A stretch of DNA of 64,000 nt from Hydrangea macrophylla (lineage: Eukaryota > Streptophyta > Magnoliopsida > Cornales > Hydrangeaceae): the NCBI GenBank assembly GCA_033977485.1, contig CM066993.1:72022864-72086863 (forward strand). The letters run 5' to 3'. The notes under the pieces are model-generated. The model was not told the origin of the DNA. It was given only the letters and a program-made list of their open reading frames with translations, and did no database searches. Shown one piece after another: positions 54,409 through 64,000 of the stretch (the stretch's first letter is position 1; every line of letters begins with the position of its first letter). Made by a program: the position numbers and the translations under genes.

Positions 54409-54580
54409 GGACAGCACTTCAGTGCAGTAAAAACAGTTCAATTGGTACTGTTCTACTCACAAAATGAATAGTAAAACTATTTTTGCAAAAGTAGTTTTTA
54501 AAAAATTGGTCAATTTTACTGTTCACCTGTGAGGAGAACAGCACCAACTGGACAATTTTAACTGCACTGAAGTGCTATCC
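54409..54580. mobile_element. Mutator-type MITE with perfect 9-bp target duplication
   Basis: 172 bp. GGACAGCACTTCAGTGCAGT faces ACTGCACTGAAGTGCTATCC, continuing as near-complementary arms of ~45 bp. TAAATATTA flanks it on both sides (54400-54408, 54581-54589). Confidence 0.85.
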
Positions 54581-54777
54581 TAAATATTATACTTCATTTA
54601 GGAAACACATTTATCCATCGTCCCAGTTGCTTATGTTTTTACCTTGATGGCATGTCGTGAATTTCCATTTTTTTTTTTATAAAATTTCATTTCCATTTGG
54701 TTCCTAAAACTTATGTTATGGTGTGTGCTTCTTGGGGAAACTCTAGTGTCTCCATTTTGGTAACTACAAATCATTGT

Positions 54778-55113
54778 GGGTCTGTTTGACACGACTTCTG
54801 TTGCTGTGATTCAATTGTAGAAAATTATTTTTGGTCAAAAGTTGTTTAAGGTAATTTTTGGCTGATCATAAATTTTTGTGATTAACTCACATGCGATTGG
54901 CATTGGTTGGTATAGCTCAAGTGGCAAAGAGCTTGGCATATATAAGTCCCCTCCAATCATAGGTTCGGTGTTCTAACCTCGTTTTTCCTCCCCCATATAA
55001 AAAAGAAAAAACTCACATGTGATTGAATTGCATAATTAGTTTGCCAAATACTCTATTTTAACTTAAGAAAATTTGAAATCACTTATGGACACCAAAAATG
55101 TTGCCAAACAGGG
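54778..55113. mobile_element. Old hAT-like MITE carrying a SINE
   Basis: GGGTCTGTTTGACACGAC at the left and TGTTGCCAAACAGGG at the right form imperfect inverted ends; target copies not recognisable. Confidence 0.4.
54900..55009 (+). mobile_element. tRNA-derived SINE
   Basis: A ~110 bp body with an RNA polymerase III A box (TAGCTCAAGTGG, 54913-54924) and a B-box-like GGTTCGGTGTTC (54962-54973), an A-rich 3' tail, and flanking target copies AACTCACATGCGATTG (54884-54899) and AACTCACATGTGATTG (55010-55025), 15 of 16 identical. The long target copy and A tail show insertion by a LINE-type mechanism. Confidence 0.82.
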
Positions 55114-55115
55114 TT

Positions 55116-55307
55116 TGTATTGTTACAATAGAGGAATGAAAAAGATTGTATTAAGGTGTTGTATCAAAGACAAATTACCTTTATATAGGCCAAGAGATGA
55201 TCCTAATAAATAAGAGATAATACTATTTAAGAAAGAGAACAATTAGGGGTACGTTAAACCAAGACCTTAAACTTAGACAATATGAACTTAGACTAATTAT
55301 TCTAACA
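55116..55307 (-). repeat. Copia-type LTR remnant with polypurine tract (minus strand)
   Basis: On the minus strand a polypurine tract (GTTTGAGGGGGGC, 55,308-55,320) precedes TGTTAGAATAATTAGTC...TGTAACAATACA, a 192 bp TG...CA LTR with a CCTATATAAAGG box. The rest of the element is missing; the sequence upstream of the tract is split by the solo LTR below. Confidence 0.6.
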
Positions 55308-55388
55308 GCCCCCCTCAAACTTAAGATGGTAAAATGAAAACCAACTTGAGTTTGAAAACCAAATCCTGAAGTCTTCTTGGAAGATGAG

Positions 55389-58025
55389 TGTCACACCCCC
55401 AACACGCCTCGGGCAAGTTGGGACACGTATAACAAGCCCACACCTCAAAACACCCTTAATTCATTAAGAAAAACATGGATTTGACCTCATTAAACAGCTT
55501 CGTTGACACAAAACAGACCCAAGGGCAAAATGGTAATTAATAAGGTATAGAAAATTTTATATGGAAAGATAGGTCTTTGAGTCCCGGTTCCAACGCAAAA
55601 AACAGCGCGCGAATCCGAATTTTCTAGAGAGAGTTATGCTTGTTTCCGTAAAAGCTGTCGGGCTGAAACTAGACCAGCGAATCGATCCGCCCCAAATCCG
55701 GATCGATCCGGTTTTGACAGATTCTCATTTTTTGCACCTCCAAAAGCTCCGGATCGATCCGTACCAGACCCGGATCGATCCAGTTTCTGCAGATGAGTTT
55801 TCTGCTGCTAAAACTCTGCTAAAAACAGTTCAAAACATTCCCAAACTTTTCCAAAGCTTTGTGAAAGCATCAAAATTCATTCTCAAGCATTTCTAAATGT
55901 TTCTAAACCTCAACACAATATCTCCAAATATGAATTGACGATCAAAATAGACAAGCTAATCCTTAGGATCAAGAACTTACATCAAAACCCACATATTTAA
56001 CTCAACACTTGCATGACTTCTCAAACAAAGAAAACCAAGTTCAATGACAACTCAAGTTGATAATACAAGCTTGCATCTCTCCCCGACATTTAACTAAACA
56101 TGATTAAAATTTTGTCAAAAACTTGTCTAACATAACAATCCCTTTAGATACAACCAAATCCATTTGGTAAACAGTCTCAAGTGGCTCAAAACTTTACCCA
56201 AGCATCATAAAGGGCTTCCAAACCATTTCTAAACATTTTAAAAGTAGTTTAAACATACATAATCCATAGAATTCCCACTAGGAACCTTAATTTTACATTC
56301 AAAACCATGTTCTTCCAACACATCCATAAATATTTACACATAGGAGAAACTAAGTTAGTTTCACAACCAAATCTACTAACTCTTTCCAACTTCACTCCCA
56401 AAATACATAACTTGCAACTTGCAAGTACAACTCATGGTTTGGAACATAAACAACCAACCATACCCCACTTTACATATTACAAGTTTTCAAAAAGAACCTA
56501 AGATACATTACGTTGCTAACCAAAAGATACATTCTAGACACCAACTAACTAGGCATATGAACACATATACACAAGGACACAACTCCCACGCCCAACCCGT
56601 CGCGCGGATCATTTCATCTCCTCGTCTCGTTTGGTACCTGCGATGGTTATTCATTAACCACAATAGAAAATATATTTTCGTTTAAGCTTTCGCTTAGTGA
56701 GGGAACTAATCATGCCATTGGAATGCAAAGTATGTAAATGCAACAATCATTATAAATGACAACAAATTGATCTCCGGAAAGTCAAGTCATTCCAGCCACC
56801 ACCCCCGGGTCCTTCTCACCCCGGATCTTTCTCACTTTTGGCGCATATAGCGCAACACACACTCTCTTGTGACCCCGAAGGCGTCACCGACATTTCATTG
56901 TGGTCGTCACCACGTCCTACTCATTGAGGACTTCCAATCCCTTACATATGGGACCTATAAAATGGTGACCACTACTTGACTTCCCTTTGATCCACATAAA
57001 CATTTAAGCAACTTAGCATATAAACATAACAATTTCACCTTATTGGCATGCTTTTTGCCCAAATTCATCAACATATATATACATGAGCATGAGTTTAACA
57101 ACTCTGAACAACAATTATCACATTAACATAGCTAAACATCCAATTGAGAGATTAGGACACTCACCTCTTCGATTTACTAGCGATTAAAGCTTCTAGAATC
57201 CAATTTTCAGTTAGATTCAACCCAACTCTTGCTCTAGGATCAATCCTACATAAGTTTGGTACCAAGAACAACGTCTATCAAGAACGGTTGCCGTAAAAAC
57301 GTTGCCGAAAACAAAAATAAGTTACATGCATGTGATCCGCTTACCTCCACGAGTCCAAAAGTGGTCTCGGATCGTGAATCCGACGCCGAACGGCGAAGAA
57401 ACGGCGAGAAACGTCGTCGAGAATTTTCGTCGCCGACTTGGAGCTCTCGTTCTCTCCAAGATTCTAATTCCCAGCTGTGTTTAATGTGTAGAGACACATA
57501 TGCCTCATGCATATGTGTTGTCTCCACTTTTCATTATTCCTATTTACACCCCAAAACTTTCTTTAAGCTTTATTATGAAACCCCCATGCTAATTACATTA
57601 ACTACCCACCTTTTCTAAATGGTTTTAAATCTAAGTCCCGCGTGGGTCCCAAACGTGGTCCCACATAAATTATGAGGTTGCTATTAAACCTACCAATTAT
57701 GAATTATTTTCAATTACGCCCTCACATGGGTACCCATACTGGTCCTCTTACCTATCATAAGACATAATAATATCTTTAAACTTTTAAACAAGTAATCATA
57801 TAAACATATAATGACATAAAAATGCAAATTATTTAATTAGACCCTCATTGGGCCCCACTTCCATACCAGCCTCGTCTTTCACAGGACTTTCATCTATGCC
57901 CGCATTTGAGCACCTTTTCAAATGTGGGTTCATAACCCCACCTTAAACCATCTCATGCATTAATTATCTTTAATTAACACATATTAACACCAAATAAATC
58001 TTCTTTTCCGGGTACGGGTGTTACA
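55389..58025 (-). mobile_element. Solo LTR, Tekay/chromovirus type, 2,637 bp
   Basis: Read on the minus strand it starts TGTAACACCCGTACCCGG and ends GTTGGGGGTGTGACA. ATGAG is duplicated exactly at 55384-55388 and 58026-58030. It contains GGATCGATCC palindromes at 55,680-55,790 and no protein gene; the frames at 57.2-57.6 kb overlap on both strands and look random. Confidence 0.88.
55680..55790. repeat. GGATCGATCC palindrome cluster in the solo LTR
   Basis: Four copies in 110 bp (AATCGATCCG, CCGGATCGATCCGG, CCGGATCGATCCG, CCGGATCGATCCAG), with spacers including GACAGATTCTC and TTCTGCAG. Confidence 0.8.
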
Positions 58026-58030
58026 ATGAG

Positions 58031-58581
58031 CCTTTGTGAAGAACAGTGTAGGGTAGTGGAAGATGAGAGCTGAGCGATCCAACAATGAAGGCGCTGACCA
58101 TAACCAGACTGGGAAACACCAGCATGATAGCGTCAAGTTGGGCTCAGAAAAACCAACGATGATGTACACTGCGTATTTTTTCTAATATAAATATTCATTT
58201 CTAAATATGTTAAGGAAGCAACTAGAATTTTTACGTTGTTATTAATTGGTTGTGTGCATTTATCTTTTATGGTCATTTATTTATCTGTGGGTATTTATTT
58301 ATTTGGGTAAATTACACAAACCTCCCCTGAGGTTTCAAAAATTACACGGACCTCCCTTGAGGTTTGTAATTAGGTAACAAAATGCCCCCTCCCCTTATGG
58401 TTCGTTAGTTTTTATTACATTTGCCCCCTTGAAAGTTAGAATTAGCCTCCCCTAATATTACAAAATTGTCATAAAGCCCCCTTCTCTTATATTTTTGTGC
58501 TAATTATAAAATCCCTCCTTCCTCCTATGTTTTTGGGTTAATTTTTTTTAGCATTAATTTATATCTACACAAAATACATAT
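58031..58581. other. Spacer
   Basis: Contains a direct duplication of ATTACACAAACCTCCCCTGA / ATTACACGGACCTCCCTTGA (58,314-58,366). No gene. Confidence 0.5.
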
Positions 58582-58978
58582 AAATAGGTTCAAAAAAAAA
58601 ATCCCGAACAAACCTCTATCAAGCCCCCCTTGTATTAATTTTCTAGATCTGCCCCTGCCCCTATGCTTCAAAAGTGAACACTTAACTCCTGTGATTGTGG
58701 ACTAAAATGGAACTGTTATGATTTCACTCAAAACTGATGAAAATTTTGAAATTGGTTAAAAATATAAACACTTAACCCCTTTTGTGATGATAATTTTGGG
58801 GTTAACTCTCTTTAAGGGAGCAATGATATCCTTTAACCCCAAAATTAGCCTCACATAGGTGGGTTAAAGGATATCATTTTGAAGCATATGGGCATGAGCG
58901 GATCTAGAAAATTAATACAGGGGGGGGGGGGGGCTTGACAGAGGTTTGTTTGGGGAAAAAAAAATTTTGGACCTATTT
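58582..58978. mobile_element. Long inverted-repeat MITE
   Basis: ~397 bp. AAATAGGTTCAAAAA at the left and TTTTGGACCTATTT at the right; arms of ~95 bp include TTAATTTTCTAGATC / GATCTAGAAAATTAA. A poly-G run (58,921-58,933) sits in the right arm. The following LTR starts at its last base, so either the LTR inserted there or the two share the junction. Confidence 0.65.
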
Positions 58979-60009
58979 GTAACGCCCTGTATTTTATTAT
59001 CATTAATAAATAAATATTGCATTTTATTTCCATGAGTAGATGATTTAATTTCTATTTATAAATAATTATCTGGGGTCAAACTGTAATTTCCAAAATATTT
59101 TCTATGGTTTCGAAATCGATATCTATAATTTTGTATAACCGGGAATTTAAATTCCCATGTTAATATAATTTTCTGTATTTTTATTTTAACCGTAAAATAC
59201 CAGTTTGGTTTTAAAAATCCGTGTCTATATCGCGTTTTGGGTGTGGAAGCACGTGAGCTCAACCACACCGTGTAAAATCTATGTATTGCTTGGAGCCTAC
59301 ACATTTTTTTATCTACATATATGTGTGTTTAACTCTCACAGTTCTTCTCTCCCTCACAATTCTCTCAACTCTCTCAATCTCCCTCAAATTCTCTCTTCCT
59401 CTCAAGAACAATACACACACATACAGATTATATACCATATACATATACACATACACACATACATAGTCATATATATATATATTGGGTTACCAAAATCAAG
59501 AGCGGGGGAAATTCTCAACGACGGATTATTACGGCGGAAGTTCTCGGCCTTTAATTTTCTGAATAATCGTCTCAGTGAGTAAATTAAACTCACTCTCAAC
59601 GTGTATATATGTAAATTTCAGTATATATATGTGTGTATATGTGTATATATATATCAATACACCATTGAAGCTTGAGAATTGGAGTTTTAGAAATCGTAAC
59701 CAAAATCAATTCTGTAAATTGGAAATGAAAGATATCGATCCCAATAGACTACGGTTCAAATCCTACGCAATAATTCGTCCGTATCGCGACGTACCGTTGA
59801 TTTAAAGTTTTGACACCCTCACTTTAATCACGAATATCTAGAGATATAATCCGTATTAGTTAAAATTGATCGCGTATTCTTAATCTACGCGGAAAACTGA
59901 AGAGAACCATATATCACATGTCCTAGTACGAACAGATTCTGAAAATGGGTAAATTTCAGTCCAGAATTGAAAACAGGGGAGAAAACGAAGAAGATGGCAT
60001 TCTGCAAGA

Positions 60010-60190
60010 ACTCGCGCGCGCGACCCGCTCGCGCGGACCATTCCCCCCCCCCCCCCCTTCGCGCGCGCGATCCGCTCGCGCGACCTGTTATACCCTTTCG
60101 CGCGCGCGATCCGCTCGCGCGACCTGTTCTGTCCTTTCGCGCGCGCGATTTTTCCTCCCCCTCGCTCGCGCGACCCGCTCGCGCGAGGTG
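60010..60190. repeat. CGCGCGAG palindrome array in the LTR
   Basis: About five units of ~39 bp: CGCGCGCGCGATCCGCTCGC followed by GCGACCTGTTCTGTCCTTT or variants. A poly-C run at 60,043-60,058 separates units one and two. Confidence 0.85.
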
Positions 60191-60479
60191 GCAGTTTTGG
60201 CAGTTTGTATAATTTTTGGTAAGGGACTGTTTGGAAAATGTTTTGGGAGATTTCAAAGAACTGTTTGACAAATACACTGTTTTAAAAGCTCACTGTTAGA
60301 AATTGGACTTGTAAGAATGTTTAAGACCGAAATTTATGCTCGTACGATTATCCGGCTTTGTGTTTTATTAAGGGTGTTATTTATGAAACATTGACATACA
60401 TATTAGGGTTGAGGTTGGGTCAACATGCATGTGTGTGAGAAAGCGTGAAAAGAGTAAAGGGTGGCGGTCTAGTGTGCGA

Positions 60480-60840
60480 CCTCAATATCGATCGGATAGT
60501 ATTCCTGGTATTGGAGGCGGTAGTGTTGTGTACGACTTAGATATCGATCGGATAGTATTCCTGGTATCTAAGGCGCGTGTTTCGGATATTGATCGGATAG
60601 TATTCCTGATATCCGAAGCGATGGTAATAGTGTTGTGTACGACTTAGATATCGATCGGATAGTATTCCTGGTATCTAAGGCGCGCGTTTCGGATATTGAT
60701 CGGATAGTATTCCTGATATCCGGAGCGATGGTTGGTTGTGTTTGGTCTAGATATCGATCGGATAGTGTTCCTGGTATCTGAGGCAGTAGTGTGGCGTGTG
60801 ACTTCAATACCGATCGGATAGTATTCCTGGTATTGGAGGC
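60480..60840. repeat. Seven-copy minisatellite in the LTR
   Basis: Core GATCGGATAGTATTCCTGG recurs seven times at ~45-60 bp spacing, usually within an imperfect palindrome that begins AGATATC and ends GGTATCT. Confidence 0.85.
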
Positions 60841-61508
60841 GATAATGTAGCGTGTGAATTGGATGACTGAATACTTATTACTCCTGGTAGCTGAAATGGT
60901 GTGTTGATTGAATTAGATTGTTCTAAAGGAAAGAATTGGCAAAATAAGATGTTTCATAATTCATGTACAATTTCGTATTTAATTCTTACTATATTCCCCC
61001 GTGAATTATGTTGGAATTGGAACCTTGAATATATTACTGTTAAAGTTAAATAGTACCGTTGTTTATTTGCTTATATATACATTGCGAGCACTTGTTTATT
61101 TTACTCACCAGCTTTCATAAGCTGACGGCGTTGATGCGTCCTGGACTGTATGTCCAGATTTTCAGGGGCAGGAGCAGCCAGGGTACTCCGACTATGCTAG
61201 TTAGAGGCAGGAAACTTTCCAGGAGGCTGTTTATTATTTTCCTATGTCTTTCATTTCTGAAGTTGTAATAGACTGGAGAATAGCTTTTGAATAAGGGCGT
61301 TTTGTGCCTAAGACATTGACTTATGTAATAGTTTAGCAAGTTTTAAATTTCGGAGCTTATGTTTTATTAGTATCCTTTCTTTTAGAAATGTTGTTAAGTT
61401 ATTTGTTGCAGGGACAATTGGTCATACTCACTTGTCACGACCTACGAGTCCATAAAGGAAATTAAATGCTTTCCTGAATTATGCTACGTCGGGGCGTGAC
61501 AGGCTTTT

Positions 61509-61521
61509 TGGTATCAGAGCC
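61509..61521 (+). other. Primer-binding site of the chromovirus-like element
   Basis: TGGTATCAGAGCC, initiator tRNA-Met type, seven bases after the LTR. Confidence 0.85.
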
Positions 61522-61673
61522 AGGTTATGGCTCGACCAATTGTCCAGAACACCTAGGATCTGCCGTTAAGATAGAATTTAGATAAGATAGTTCGACTTTA
61601 TTCCGTGTCTAGTCGCTTTCTATCATTTAGAGTTTTCTTTCTTCTCGAGGGGTTGACCGAATTCTATTGATTG

Positions 61674-64000
61674 ATGGATAGGTACCGTTCTCTCGATCAG
61701 ATGGCTGGAAGAAATCTCAGGAATCGTCCCGCTATTGAAGATGCACCCCCGGTAATAGATCCAACCGGAATGTTCGAGGCTTTTGTAAGAAGATTGGAGA
61801 GGGTTAGTGATCAAAATGCGAGGAACAATAATCAGAATGGGAATTACAACGGGAATGGAAGGCAAGCCCACCAGACTGGAGACAAGCTTCTCAAAGAGTT
61901 TCGCGCCCTGCGACCTGAGTATTTTGCGGGGACTGATGAACCCTGGCAAGCGGAACAGTGGCTACGTCAGATGGAGCGTATCTTTGAGACCATAGAGTGC
62001 ACTGATCTGGAGAAGAAGCGTCTAGCTATCTTTCAGCTGTCTTATGCAGCGGCTGATTGGTGGGATGCAGAAAAGGCGACGATAGGGGAAGAAGCTGCAA
62101 GGAGAATGCCATGGGTGGTGTTCAAGGAAAGGTTTCTTGAGAAGTATTTCCCCGAAGAAGAGAAGGACAAGAGAGAGAAAGAGTTTATGGAGTTGACTCA
62201 AGGGAATCTGACTGTCCGAGAGTACACTACTCGATTTGAGCGTCTGTCTCGCTTTGCTCCACATATGGTGGACACACCCCAGAAGAAAATCAAGAAGTAT
62301 CACCGGGGTCTCAACCTGTCTCTTCGACATCTGACTATGGGGCATCTGGGCCAATCATTTGAAGCCCTAGTGAGATTGGCTACGGGGTTAGAAAATGATG
62401 GTTGTCAGAACTCGAAGCCGTTTGGAAATCGACCTCCGCAGAAGAGTTATTCAGGACAGAAACCTGGGTACCCTCAAGGACAGAAAAGGACCTGGGATGG
62501 AGGAAAGAAACCACAGCAGACACAAGCAGTTCAGCAGTATCAGCCTCTAGCAATAGAAGGGGCCAAAAACAATAACTGCTTCAATTGTAGAATTCCCGGT
62601 CATCGAGTTAAAGATTGCAGAGCACCTAGGCGTGCGGATCGTCCAGGAGTCGTGTGCTATAACTGTGGCATGCCCGGTCACATAAGTCCAGAATGCAAGG
62701 CCCCTAGGAAAGGCAACTATGGTCAACAAGGACAGGCCCGCCTGAATGCTGTTATTCCCGAGGCTGGTAGTTATGAAGAAACAGGGTATGAAGGAGGTGC
62801 TTATGAGGAGGGACTGCCTGAGCAACGAGCAGTGGAAGGTACTCTAACCTTGTTTAACTCTCATGTTAAAGTTTTATTCGACACGGGTGCTACACATTCC
62901 TTTATATCTGTTAAGATCGTTCAGAAGTTGGGTATCGTACCGCATCGTTTAGAGGAAGCTTTGAGTGCTGTCTCACCCTTAAGGACCACAGTCAAGTTAT
63001 TACATGTGTGTAAGGATTGTCCTCTACGGTTAGGAGACCGCGAACTTTTGGCAAGATTGGTGGTTCTGTCGATGAAGGAGTTCGATATAATCCTGGGAAT
63101 GGATTGGCTCGAGAAGAATGATGCGAAGTTGGATTGTGCAAGGAAGAGGATCACATTTGCGGACAAGGGGAATCAACTCTTCGATTTCCAATGTAACCCT
63201 TCGGGTGATATGTTCCTCACTAGATGCCTAGCAAACATTGAGGTTGTCAGTGCAGAGGTGACAGTATCATCAATACCGGTAATCAAAGAGTTCGAGGAAG
63301 TGTTCCGAGATATTTCAGGATTACCGCCGGAAAGGGACATAGAATTCTGTGTGGAATTGGTGCCAGGTACTCGACCTATAACCAAGGTTCCCTACAGGAT
63401 GGCCCCTACAGAGTTGTTGGAGCTGAAGGAACAAGTTCAAGAACTTGAGAAGTTGGGTTTTGTTCGTCCAAGTACTTCACCCTGGGGAGCACCAGTGTTG
63501 TTCGTGAAGAAGAAGGATGGGACGATGCGGTTGTGTATTGACTACCGAGAACTGAATAAGGTTACTATCAAGAATAAGTATCCCTTACCTCGGATAGACG
63601 ATCTGTTTGATCAGTTGCAAGGAGCCACGACCTTTTCTAAGATTGATCTACGGTCAGGGTATCACCAGTTGAGGGTGCGGAAGGAAGACATACCTAAGAC
63701 TGCTTTCAGGACGAGATACGGACACTATGAGTTTTTAGTGATGCCGTTTGGGATGACGAATGCTCCGGCTGTGTTTATGGACTTGATGAACAGAGTATTC
63801 AAGCCCTATTTGGATCAATTCGTTATTGTCTTTATTGATGATATTTTGATCTATTCCAAGTCAGAGGAAGAGCACGAACAACACCTGAGGATCGCGTTGC
63901 AGACTCTCAAGGATCACCGCCTGTATGCTAAATTCAGCAAGTGTGAATTCTGGCTTCAGGAAGTTAAGTTTCTCGGGCATGTGATCTCTCAACAAGGAAT
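61674..64000 (+). CDS. Gag-pol of the chromovirus-like element (partial at window end)
   Basis: ATG 61674 ([17 protein letters not shown]), then open for all 775 codons to the window edge. Gag domain ~60-215 ([40 protein letters not shown]). Two zinc knuckles [14 protein letters not shown] (302) and [14 protein letters not shown] (328). Protease [13 protein letters not shown] (D403) and ILGMDWL. RT from ~570 ([43 protein letters not shown] ~721-723; KFLGHVIS). Gag with two knuckles fused in frame to pol, as in plant Tekay/Del elements. It is apparently undamaged as far as seen. Confidence 0.93.
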   Translation, partial: MDRYRSLDQMAGRNLRNRPAIEDAPPVIDPTGMFEAFVRRLERVSDQNARNNNQNGNYNGNGRQAHQTGDKLLKEFRALRPEYFAGTDEPWQAEQWLRQMERIFETIECTDLEKKRLAIFQLSYAAADWWDAEKATIGEEAARRMPWVVFKERFLEKYFPEEEKDKREKEFMELTQGNLTVREYTTRFERLSRFAPHMVDTPQKKIKKYHRGLNLSLRHLTMGHLGQSFEALVRLATGLENDGCQNSKPFGNRPPQKSYSGQKPGYPQGQKRTWDGGKKPQQTQAVQQYQPLAIEGAKNNNCFNCRIPGHRVKDCRAPRRADRPGVVCYNCGMPGHISPECKAPRKGNYGQQGQARLNAVIPEAGSYEETGYEGGAYEEGLPEQRAVEGTLTLFNSHVKVLFDTGATHSFISVKIVQKLGIVPHRLEEALSAVSPLRTTVKLLHVCKDCPLRLGDRELLARLVVLSMKEFDIILGMDWLEKNDAKLDCARKRITFADKGNQLFDFQCNPSGDMFLTRCLANIEVVSAEVTVSSIPVIKEFEEVFRDISGLPPERDIEFCVELVPGTRPITKVPYRMAPTELLELKEQVQELEKLGFVRPSTSPWGAPVLFVKKKDGTMRLCIDYRELNKVTIKNKYPLPRIDDLFDQLQGATTFSKIDLRSGYHQLRVRKEDIPKTAFRTRYGHYEFLVMPFGMTNAPAVFMDLMNRVFKPYLDQFVIVFIDDILIYSKSEEEHEQHLRIALQTLKDHRLYAKFSKCEFWLQEVKFLGHVISQQG

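Larger units (their letters stand above)
58978..61501 (+). repeat. 5' LTR of the chromovirus-like element
   Basis: TGTAACGCCCTGTATTTTAT...TCGGGGCGTGACA, 2,524 bp. It carries two arrays: CG-rich palindromes at 60,010-60,190 and a seven-copy minisatellite at 60,480-60,840. Frames across 59.9-60.3 kb (Arg/Ala-rich, both strands) are artefacts of the CG array. Confidence 0.85.
58978..64000 (+). mobile_element. Ty3-gypsy chromovirus-like retrotransposon (Tekay type), 5' half
   Basis: 5' LTR 58978-61501, primer site 61,509, gag-pol from 61,674 running off the window. The 3' half and LTR are outside, so the chromodomain and LTR age cannot be judged. Confidence 0.88.

Noticed and set aside
54900..55009. 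Possible functional tRNA gene
   Set aside because: A box, B-box-like motif and spacing fit a tRNA head, but no cloverleaf could be drawn and the A tail plus long target copies identify a SINE.
57246..57618. 93- to 120-codon frames on both strands
   Set aside because: Inside a solo LTR, no family motif; chance frames in a GC-richer patch.
59885..60277. Arg/Ala-rich frames on both strands
   Set aside because: Translation of the CG palindrome array in an LTR.

Overview
This is a 64 kb piece of plant nuclear chromatin, most likely from a eudicot. It is built almost entirely of transposable elements. Evidence for a plant: Ty1-copia and Ty3-gypsy gag-pol genes of plant lineages, a Mutator-like (MULE) element with a plant mobile domain, a CACTA (En/Spm) element, many MITEs, a tRNA-derived SINE, and the wreck of a trihelix (ASIL-like) transcription factor gene. 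The species cannot be named. No intact ordinary host gene, rRNA, tRNA or CRISPR array was found.

Layout. 1-2.7 kb: AT-rich spacer with MITEs. 2.69-9.11 kb: a MULE with ~225 bp terminal inverted repeats, carrying on the minus strand a spliced transposase/plant-mobile-domain gene with several lesions. 9.16-12.69 kb: a MITE, spacer and degenerate tandem repeats. 12.69-33.56 kb: a Tat-lineage Ty3-gypsy element (614 bp LTRs differing at 2 sites, TSD GTATG) with decayed gag-protease, a long intact RT-RNaseH-integrase frame, and two antisense genes (A and B) between pol and the 3' LTR. A complete Ty1-copia element (19.88-28.57 kb, TSD CTGGG, intact 1329-codon gag-pol) sits inside the last exon of antisense gene A. 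33.6-36.4 kb: a cluster of MITEs. 36.47-46.44 kb: a second Ty1-copia with identical 219 bp LTRs, its integrase region split by a 4.8 kb CACTA element (38,901-43,717, TSD ATG). 46.4-49.2 kb: spacer. 49.22-49.80 kb: trihelix pseudogene, cut off by a decayed chromovirus-type LTR. 52.69-53.75 kb and 55.39-58.03 kb: two solo LTRs with perfect TSDs. 58.98 kb to the end: the 5' half of a Ty3-gypsy chromovirus-like element with a 2.5 kb LTR and an open gag-pol frame from 61,674 running off the window.

Two themes stand out. First, the Tat element carries a tandem pair of antisense genes. Each has its own TATA box and a G-box (CACGTG) upstream module, and gene A has three phase-consistent antisense introns. 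Second, unrelated elements carry arrays of short near-perfect palindromes whose sequences differ between copies while the arms stay complementary: MULE TIRs, copia LTR and leader, a solo LTR, and the chromovirus LTR.

LTR comparisons, intron boundaries and TSDs were read by eye from the sequence. Family assignments rest on recognised motifs, not on database searches.
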